From positions 1 to 20,963 of IMG/VR virus record IMGVR_UViG_3300032053_000645: a DNA stretch of 20,963 bases, one strand, 5' to 3'. The notes beneath the pieces were generated by a model that was not told the DNA's origin, made no database searches, and was given only the letters and a program-made list of their open reading frames with translations. Positions 15,444 through 20,963 of this stretch are shown in pieces. How positions within the stretch are numbered: the stretch's first letter is position 1; every line of letters begins with the position of its first letter. Source of the DNA: a virus. Position numbers and translations under genes: made by a program.

Positions 15444-15474
15444 ATTATACGATAAAAAAGAACAATTGGGACAA
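15444..15474 (-). promoter_or_regulatory. Candidate sigma-70-type promoter ahead of the neck genes
   Basis: On the minus strand a perfect TATAAT lies at 15449-15444. The best -35 match is TTGTCC (15474-15469, four of six consensus bases) with a long 19-base spacer. Initiation would fall near 15437, giving a leader of about 145 bases before the ATG at 15291. The stretch lies in the only large gap of the structural cluster, just after the stop at 15491, which makes it more credible than the same match inside a gene. AT-rich background lowers confidence. Confidence 0.45.
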
Positions 15475-15490
15475 CTTATTTTAAAATAGT

Positions 15491-16000
15491 TTAAGAAGTA
15501 AATGAAAATTTTATCAAAAAGTCTAGGAGTCTAACCCCTGGAACACTCTCAGTAGAAGGAACTGCTATCTTTTGCTTTATATGAGCTTCTCCACCAACCC
15601 CAATATCATCAGGATTAGAGCCTCCAGCACTTGAATCATCTAAAGCTACTGCGTTTGCTAAACTATCCATTTGGGATGTTCTTAGATTATATTCATATAT
15701 CCCATCATGGTTTACGTCTATTAAAAATCCCTTAGATGCACTGGCATTTCCCCACGCTTTTAATTCATCAAAGTCTAATAGAGCAGTCTGCCCACCATCA
15801 TAAGTTCCAGTAAATTGCTGACAATAAAACTTGCAATCAGTTATTTCATTTAGCCCATTATGCCTTATATAAATATCTTCTGGATATGTTTCCTTGCCAT
15901 TTGCTACATTTCCATGATTAATGCCTGAATTAGCGCCTTTTAAAATATCTGCAATGGCTTGGCCGCTGGAAACTCTACTAAAGGTTACAGTAACTACCAT
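15491..16000 (-). CDS. Putative virion structural protein, unknown family
   Basis: A 169-residue protein with a beta-rich, Gly/Asn/Asp-rich sequence and two cysteines close together (CKFYC at 56-60). Residues 94-102 read IDVNHDGIY, a D-x-N-x-D-G loop as in EF-hand or dockerin-type calcium sites, though only one loop is seen. Its ATG overlaps the stop of the connector gene (TAATG), and its stop precedes the promoter-bearing gap, so it closes the upstream transcription block. Position suggests a head or neck component or decoration protein. I do not recognise the family. The calcium idea is inference from the loop. Confidence 0.6.
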   Translation of the reverse strand: MVVTVTFSRVSSGQAIADILKGANSGINHGNVANGKETYPEDIYIRHNGLNEITDCKFYCQQFTGTYDGGQTALLDFDELKAWGNASASKGFLIDVNHDGIYEYNLRTSQMDSLANAVALDDSSAGGSNPDDIGVGGEAHIKQKIAVPSTESVPGVRLLDFLIKFSFTS

Positions 16001-16953
16001 TACACAACCCTCATTTTCCTAGTTCTATAGATTCTTAAAATATTCTTGGCACTAAAAACATCCTCTTCTAACCTATCTGCAACACTCTTTGCTTCGTATA
16101 CATCGTCTTTTATAGAACTTTGACTTCCTTCTCTGTATCTATATTCACCAATCTGCTCTTCGGTTATATTTCCAAATTTTATTAATCCAGAATTTACCAA
16201 GCTAGTAAAAGCAATCTGAGAAGCTATAACAGTTGCGGCCCACTCAATTTCATCAGGAACAGATGCCCTACCATATTTATATGTTACTTCTATTTTTTGT
16301 CTTCCATAAACAAATGCACCAACATTATAAATATTTCCAACAAAGTCATCAGCAAGTTTTATAATACCTTCACCCTCATAAATAAGATAGTCGGCAGCAT
16401 CCATAACCTCGCCATCATTCTTAATTTCTGTTACAGACACAACTGGAAAATTATCTAAAAATAATACACTTTGCCCAGATTTATTTATATCATATTTTTC
16501 AGTTACCGTTTTTTCTCTAAAAATACAATTACAATACAAATCAATATAATAAGTTGCCCACTCAATCCAATCATCCTCTATTTTATCAGCATCTACACCA
16601 AGATATTTAGCAACTTTTGTTTTTGATGTATATAAAGTCCCAGGAGTCCCTGTGCTACTATCAATTATTCTAAGTTGTTCATTGGCCTCGGCGTATTCAC
16701 CATCCAAAATAGCGGAATACTCTATAGTATACTCAGTTAAGTCAGCGTCGGCAGGAACATTCCATTTATAATAATACATAGTCTCAACACCCAAAGACAT
16801 AGCGGCTTCATTAACATCTGTAACAACAACATTACTACTATTAATATGCCTAATTGTAATTTTTGCATCTGTTACAGTTGTCGCTTCCTTGCCTTCTAAT
16901 GTAAGAAAATTTGCATATAATGTATGTTCTTGATTTCTTTCGTATGATTCCAT
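16000..16953 (-). CDS. Head-tail connector (gp6-like) with N-terminal Ig-like domain
   Basis: A 317-residue protein. Residues about 8-95 are an Ig-like domain (LYANFLTLEGKEATTV, KITIRHINSSNVVVTDVNEA, YYYKWNVPADADL) closely matching the separate 101-residue protein encoded upstream. From about 105 the sequence changes to a gp6-like connector pattern: LYTSKTKVAKYLGVDADKIE, IEWATYYIDLYCNCIF, FLDNFPVVSVTEIKNDGE, VTYKYGRASVPDEIEWAATV, then a long helical end. The connector part forms a ring under the portal and is the docking point for the neck. AGGAG lies seven bases before the ATG. The Ig-like domain probably projects from the particle or mediates assembly; such a fusion is unusual for a connector. 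The connector family is fairly secure, the N-terminal part less so. Confidence 0.78.
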   Translation of the reverse strand: MESYERNQEHTLYANFLTLEGKEATTVTDAKITIRHINSSNVVVTDVNEAAMSLGVETMYYYKWNVPADADLTEYTIEYSAILDGEYAEANEQLRIIDSSTGTPGTLYTSKTKVAKYLGVDADKIEDDWIEWATYYIDLYCNCIFREKTVTEKYDINKSGQSVLFLDNFPVVSVTEIKNDGEVMDAADYLIYEGEGIIKLADDFVGNIYNVGAFVYGRQKIEVTYKYGRASVPDEIEWAATVIASQIAFTSLVNSGLIKFGNITEEQIGEYRYREGSQSSIKDDVYEAKSVADRLEEDVFSAKNILRIYRTRKMRVV

Positions 16954-16962
16954 ATTTATCTC

Positions 16963-17268
16963 CTAAGAAATAATTTGTATAACTTCGTTTTCTTCTTGAT
17001 ATTCCCCATTACAATCTGCGCTAAACTCGACAGCATGATTTCCTATAAAAGCATCAGAAGGAACCACCCATTTATAATAATATGTAGTCTCAGCCACTAA
17101 AAACATAGAAGCCTCATTAACATCCGTAATTAAAACATCACTATTGTCAATATGCCTAATAGTAATAAGGGGATTAACCACTGTAGAAGGTTCTTTATCT
17201 TCTATTGTTAAAAAGGTGTGGTATAATACTACAGTATCACCACGTTCATATTTTTCTATATTACTCAT
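16963..17268 (-). CDS. Standalone Ig-like domain protein, paralogue of the connector N-terminus
   Basis: A 101-residue protein that aligns over nearly its whole length with residues 1-95 of the next gene product, sharing FLT-E-KE-TV, ITIRHI, TDVNEA, ET-YYYKW-VP and GEY-E-NE at about half of positions. The two clearly came from a duplication. Here the connector part is absent and the ORF ends cleanly, so it is a domain protein rather than a decayed copy. No SD is visible before the ATG at 17268, which lies nine bases after the upstream stop, so translation probably depends on coupling. A head decoration or assembly role is possible; function unknown. Confidence 0.72.
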   Translation of the reverse strand: MSNIEKYERGDTVVLYHTFLTIEDKEPSTVVNPLITIRHIDNSDVLITDVNEASMFLVAETTYYYKWVVPSDAFIGNHAVEFSADCNGEYQEENEVIQIIS

Positions 17269-17277
17269 ATATAAATT

Positions 17278-17448
17278 TTATGATTCTAATAAAGCTTGTT
17301 TTTGTTCTAATGTTTTAGCTAAAAGTTGAGCGTCAACATTTTGTGCAATATGATTAGCAGCAATTGTTTTTAAATATATTTCAATATTTGTTATTCCCAT
17401 TGCAGTAAAAGCGTCTACTTCGGCTTGAGTTAAATTAATTTCAATCAT
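17278..17448 (-). CDS. Small 56-residue protein following the fibre gene
   Basis: A complete short ORF: ATG at 17448, TAA at 17280-17278. The product opens MIEINLTQAEVDAFTAMGIT and continues with a helical, Ala/Leu/Gln-rich stretch ending QALLES. AGGAG sits six to seven bases before the ATG, a strong SD, and the gene fits exactly between the fibre stop (16-base gap) and the next gene (9-base gap), which argues it is real. Small proteins with an I-x-L-T-x-x-E-V start are often encoded right after phage fibre genes; whether it assists fibre folding is unknown. Confidence 0.72.
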   Translation of the reverse strand: MIEINLTQAEVDAFTAMGITNIEIYLKTIAANHIAQNVDAQLLAKTLEQKQALLES

Positions 17449-17464
17449 TTTATTTCTCCTTTTG

Positions 17465-20400
17465 TTATGTCCACATTGGAATATAATACCGAGTTCCAGA
17501 TATATCTACCAAAAGCCACCTTGAAATCCCAGACGTTCCTATACCAGCAGGACCAACGCTTGAGACAACCACAGCGTTACTTCCATTTGCTACATCACAA
17601 CCATCAATTCTAATACCAGCCACAGCGTCACTGATAGCTCCGTTGTGGTCAATATATAAAGAAGCACCTGTTCCATCTTGTTGTAAAACTAATAAATCTT
17701 TATCAGAACTAGCATTATCCTGTACAAAATTAACCAAAGGAGCATTTACTTGTGCTGAATTTGAATAAACATATAAACCATACTTATTTGCTGCTAATAC
17801 ACCGTCTTGGTGAATGTATAAAGCATGGTTTGTTCCATCATTATTAATTTCTTGAGCAATACCATTTCCATATTGTTCTATAAATAAAGCAACACCAGTA
17901 CCATAATTTTCTATAACAACAACTTCTCTATTTGTACTTGCATTATGTTGTTCAGCCCATATCATGCAAGTATTTGAATTTGTTTGAGCAGTATTTGAAT
18001 AAACAAATAAACCACGCTGATTTACTGCTAGTACACCATCTTGGTGAATGTAAAGTCCGTGGTTTGTTCCGTCGTTATCAATTTCTACAGCAGTTCCATT
18101 ACCATTCTGAATTATTAATACTCCAATACCAGTACCGTCATTAATTGTCGTTAATGCTCCATAAGTTGAAGAAGCATTATCTTGTTTTATCTTAACTAAT
18201 TCAGTATTACCACTAGTTTGTACAGCATTTGAGTAGACATAAAGTGCATGGTAATCTGTACCTAATATTCCAACCTGGTCTATGTATTGACCAAAATAAG
18301 TATTATTAAATTGGAAATATACTCCATAACTAGCATTACCATTTTGAATAATAGTTAGACCAATACCAGTACCATCATTATTGATAGTAACTACTCCTGA
18401 TGTAGAACTAGCGTTGTCTTGTTGAAAATAAGCTAAAGGAGCATTTACTTGTGCTGAATTTGAATAAACATATAAACCATACTTATTTGCTGCTAATACA
18501 CCATCTTGGTGAATGTAAAGAGCGTGCTTAGTACCGTCATTGTTTATTTCAGCACATATTGGATTATTAGTAGTGTCTAATTGTTCTATTAAAAGTGTTT
18601 GTTGATTTGTTGCCGAAGCACTTTGAACATGTAATCTTGCTGTAGGACTTGCTACACCTACTCCTAATCTACCATTTGTTTTATCTGTATAAATAAACCC
18701 ACTACTATCAACAGGTTTATCAGCAAAGGCAAAGGCACAAGAACCTTCTAAGAGCATTGCTCCGTCAAAGTAGGCGGAAGTGTCGCCTGTGCTTACAAAG
18801 CAAGATAGGCTTACTGAAGAGGCACTTATATTTATAGTTGAACTTACATTTAACCATTGCCAAGTAGAATTACCTGTATGATAAGGAGAATATACAACAC
18901 CGCTTTCAGGGTCATAAATACGAAGGCAAGCCCTATTTGCTACAGTAGCATACACCCAACAACCAAAAGTTATAGTTCTCCCTCTCCAATAAACCAATCC
19001 TTTAATATTTACAAAAGTATCATTATATATTTGACTATCTACTCCACCTCTTGTTAATTTTGTTGAATAAGTACCTATTTTTACTATTGTGCTTTCTCTT
19101 GCTACATTCCCTCCTGCTCCATTATATATCCACCCATCAGGAGCAGCACTAGCCCCTGCCGACCATAATTCAAAATCGCCATTAGTAATAAGATTTGTAG
19201 GATTGGTGTTAGTAAAACAGTTACCAACAATAGTATTAGTCTTAACTGCAAATACACTTCCATCTTCTATATCGTAACCAGAACCATCATTCTGTATCTT
19301 TAATACTGATTGAGTAGAACTAGCATTATCTTGTACAAAATAAATTAAAGGTGTATTTACTTGTACTGCATTTGAATAAACATATAATGCCCATTTAGAT
19401 GCTGCTAATACTCCATCTTGGTGAATGTATAAACCATGATTAGTTCCATCATTATTTATTTCAGCACATTGAGGATTATTAGTAGTGTCTAACTGTTCAA
19501 TTAAAAGTGCCTGGACATTTTTAGTAGCTGCAACATTAACATGAAGTCTAGTAGATGGCGTATCTGTACCTATACCAACATACCCTTCTTTGGTAAGGGT
19601 CATATTATTATTACTAACACCCGCAATGTAAGTCCTTAAAAACATTTTTCCAGAATTATCTGCTCCATCACGACTACCGTAAATATCGCAAATTATATTA
19701 TCTACAGCAGACACATCCCTAATTGTAAATGTAATTTGACAACCAAAACCATCTACCATATCAGCAGTAGTTCGGTGCTGTATTACCAAAACACCCCTAT
19801 TACCATTAGTATCAGCCGTAGTCCTAACAAATTGACCCACTGGGTAATCTGGACTAATAACCTCTAATTTACCAGCTGGAGAATCAGTTCCAATCCCCAC
19901 ACAACCTTCTTTGGTAAGGGCCATATTATTAAGTCTAACACCCGCATTATAGGTACTTAAATACATCTTCCCAGAATTATCTGCTCCATCTCGTTCTATA
20001 TGAATATCTCCAATAGTATTATCAACATTAGAAGTATCCCTAATCTCAAAACTAACAACTACACCTAACCCATTTATCATATCCCCACCAGTACGCTGCT
20101 GTAATGCTATTACTGTTCTTCCTCCAGTAGTGGCCGATGGGTCAGTTCTTATAATTCTAGTAGCTGGAGCCGCTGGGCCAAAAACCTCAAGAGCAGGTTT
20201 AGTAGAACTAGCGTTATTCTGAACTATCGAAACTAAAGGAGCATTAACTTGTGCAGCATTAGAATAAACATATAAACCATATTTAGAAGCTGCCAAAACT
20301 CCATCTTGGTGAATGTATAAACCATGATTAGTTCCATCATTCTTTATTTCAGCACATTGAGGATTATTAGTAGTGTCTAGTTGTTCAATTAAAAGTGCCT

Positions 20401-20963
20401 GGACATTTTTAGTAGCTGCAACCTGAACATGCAGTCTAGTAGATGGCGTATCTGTTCCTATACCAACATACCCTTCTTTGGTAAGAGCCATGTTATTATT
20501 ACCAACACCCGCATTATAGGTACTTAAATACATCTTCCCAGAATTATCTGCTCCATCTCGTTCTATATGAATATCTCCAATAGTATTATCAACATTAGAA
20601 GTATCCCTAATCTCAAAACTAACAATTACACCTAACCCATTTATCATATCCCCACCAGTACGCTGCTGTAATGCTATTACTGTTCTTCCTCCAGTAGTGG
20701 CCGATGGGTCAGTTCTTATAATTCTAGTAGCTGGAGCCGCTGGGCCAAAAACCTCAAGAGCAGGTTTAGTAGAACTAGCGTTATTCTGAACTATCGAAAC
20801 TAAAGGAGCATTAACTTGTGCAGCATTAGAATAAACATATAAACCATATTTAGAAGCTGCCAAAACTCCATCTTGGTGAATGTATAAACCATGATTAGTT
20901 CCATCATTATTTATTTCAGCACATTGAGGATTATTAGTAGTGTCTAACTGTTCAATTAAAAGT
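17465..20963 (-). CDS. Repetitive fibre-like structural protein, 5' end outside window
   Basis: At least 1,165 residues, open to the window edge; a TTG at 20863 is an ordinary internal Leu codon and not a start, because the repeat pattern continues upstream of it. The chain repeats modules such as LLIEQLDTTNNP, EINNDGTNHGLYIHQDGVLA and YGLYVYSNAAQVNAPL, joined to GYVGIGTDTPSTRLHV units, common in trimeric phage fibres. The short strands with N-D-G-T turns suggest a beta-helical stalk. Codons in 18720-19200 encode a jelly-roll, CBM-like domain starting NLITNGDFELWSAG with later W and G-x-Y-S-x-K-L positions, a possible carbohydrate-binding module. The C-terminus (GISRWLLVDISGTRYYIPMW) lacks an S74 chaperone domain. 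Location ahead of the connector genes is unlike ordinary tail fibres; a head fibre is possible. Confidence 0.82.
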   Translation of the reverse strand, partial: LLIEQLDTTNNPQCAEINNDGTNHGLYIHQDGVLAASKYGLYVYSNAAQVNAPLVSIVQNNASSTKPALEVFGPAAPATRIIRTDPSATTGGRTVIALQQRTGGDMINGLGVIVSFEIRDTSNVDNTIGDIHIERDGADNSGKMYLSTYNAGVGNNNMALTKEGYVGIGTDTPSTRLHVQVAATKNVQALLIEQLDTTNNPQCAEIKNDGTNHGLYIHQDGVLAASKYGLYVYSNAAQVNAPLVSIVQNNASSTKPALEVFGPAAPATRIIRTDPSATTGGRTVIALQQRTGGDMINGLGVVVSFEIRDTSNVDNTIGDIHIERDGADNSGKMYLSTYNAGVRLNNMALTKEGCVGIGTDSPAGKLEVISPDYPVGQFVRTTADTNGNRGVLVIQHRTTADMVDGFGCQITFTIRDVSAVDNIICDIYGSRDGADNSGKMFLRTYIAGVSNNNMTLTKEGYVGIGTDTPSTRLHVNVAATKNVQALLIEQLDTTNNPQCAEINNDGTNHGLYIHQDGVLAASKWALYVYSNAVQVNTPLIYFVQDNASSTQSVLKIQNDGSGYDIEDGSVFAVKTNTIVGNCFTNTNPTNLITNGDFELWSAGASAAPDGWIYNGAGGNVARESTIVKIGTYSTKLTRGGVDSQIYNDTFVNIKGLVYWRGRTITFGCWVYATVANRACLRIYDPESGVVYSPYHTGNSTWQWLNVSSTINISASSVSLSCFVSTGDTSAYFDGAMLLEGSCAFAFADKPVDSSGFIYTDKTNGRLGVGVASPTARLHVQSASATNQQTLLIEQLDTTNNPICAEINNDGTKHALYIHQDGVLAANKYGLYVYSNSAQVNAPLAYFQQDNASSTSGVVTINNDGTGIGLTIIQNGNASYGVYFQFNNTYFGQYIDQVGILGTDYHALYVYSNAVQTSGNTELVKIKQDNASSTYGALTTINDGTGIGVLIIQNGNGTAVEIDNDGTNHGLYIHQDGVLAVNQRGLFVYSNTAQTNSNTCMIWAEQHNASTNREVVVIENYGTGVALFIEQYGNGIAQEINNDGTNHALYIHQDGVLAANKYGLYVYSNSAQVNAPLVNFVQDNASSDKDLLVLQQDGTGASLYIDHNGAISDAVAGIRIDGCDVANGSNAVVVSSVGPAGIGTSGISRWLLVDISGTRYYIPMWT
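17795..20885 (-). repeat. Dispersed repeat encoding the I-H-Q-D-G-V-L module, six copies
   Basis: The plus-strand string CCATCTTGGTGAATGTA, or one-base variants, recurs at about 17802, 18036, 18501, 19413, 20301 and 20868. Each encodes Y-I-H-Q-D-G within a longer unit of about 25-30 residues that ends in an A-x-K/Q-x-x-L-Y/F-V-Y-S-N strand. Copies differ by synonymous changes and by neighbouring modules, indicating older duplication followed by shuffling. These are in-frame protein repeats and not a CRISPR: units differ and there are no uniform spacers. Confidence 0.85.
19910..20963 (-). repeat. 567-bp in-frame direct repeat in the fibre gene
   Basis: Positions 19910-20396 and 20477-20963 are nearly identical with a constant offset of 567 bp (189 codons); I find only about a dozen mismatches by eye over 487 bases, mostly clustered at the left end. 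The second copy is cut by the window edge and may continue. A third, partly matching segment at about 19410-19585 repeats the stretch 20300-20480. Near identity means recent duplication or gene conversion. Since the unit is a multiple of three, copies can be gained or lost without breaking the frame, changing fibre length. Confidence 0.9.

Noticed and set aside
15480-15500. Terminator after the stop at 15491 (ATTTTAAAAT palindrome)
   Set aside because: The stem is only A-T pairs, without a proper following T-run next to it, so it is too weak to call.
20863-20863. Start of the fibre gene at TTG 20863
   Set aside because: The same protein repeat continues upstream without a stop to the window edge, so this is an internal leucine.
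17795-20963. CRISPR array suggested by regular short repeats
   Set aside because: Repeats are in-frame coding modules, of unequal spacing, with homologous intervening sequence; no unique spacers.

Overview
This window is the virion-structure module of a tailed double-stranded DNA phage or prophage. It is AT-rich, and every gene I can support lies on the minus strand, so transcription runs from coordinate 20963 towards 1. The evidence is a chain of recognisable head-tail connection and tail genes: a gp6-like connector, an HK97 gp10-like protein, a tail terminator, a tube protein, chaperones, a TP901-type tape measure and a tail hub. I see no contractile sheath gene between the connectors and the tape measure, so a non-contractile (siphovirus-like) tail is likely. 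Stops are mostly TAA, with one TAG and one TGA, and Shine-Dalgarno (SD) sequences are AGGAGG-like. Both fit a standard-code bacterial host, probably a low-GC one. The host cannot be identified, and no terminase, portal, capsid, lysis or integrase gene is in the window.

Layout in transcription order. (1) 20963-17465: the 3' part of a huge repetitive fibre-like gene, open at the window edge. (2) 17448-15491: a 56-residue gene, a standalone Ig-like protein, a connector carrying a paralogous Ig-like domain, and an unknown structural protein. (3) 15490-15292: the only sizeable non-coding gap, with a candidate promoter and two hairpins, the second overlapping the start region of the next gene. (4) 15291-12338: neck and tail genes, ending in two separately initiated chaperone-like ORFs. 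(5) 12328-8996: a tape measure gene interrupted by a LAGLIDADG intein. (6) 8996-7991: two tail-tip candidates. (7) 7971-5769: two free-standing homing endonucleases of different families flanking a small zinc-ribbon phage protein. (8) 5767-665: a tail hub with about 1,160 residues of adhesin-type domains at its N-terminus. (9) 654-1: two small proteins and the start of another fibre-like protein that leaves the window.

The genes are tightly packed, with five TAATG stop/start overlaps (at 101, 6548, 8996, 14947 and 16000) and short gaps elsewhere, as expected of late operons. The connectors and tail terminator join head to tail. The chaperones, tape measure and tube protein build the tail. The hub-adhesin and downstream fibre genes form the tip.

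The most notable points are three homing elements of distinct design within about 6 kb, and a hub gene that has no ATG, GTG or TTG at its natural 5' end. That hub gene appears to start at an ATT codon directly after a homing endonuclease that occupies the former gene junction. Others are the fusion of discoidin, DUF2341, LamG and hub domains, a recent in-frame duplication in the fibre gene, and a structured leader in front of the neck genes.
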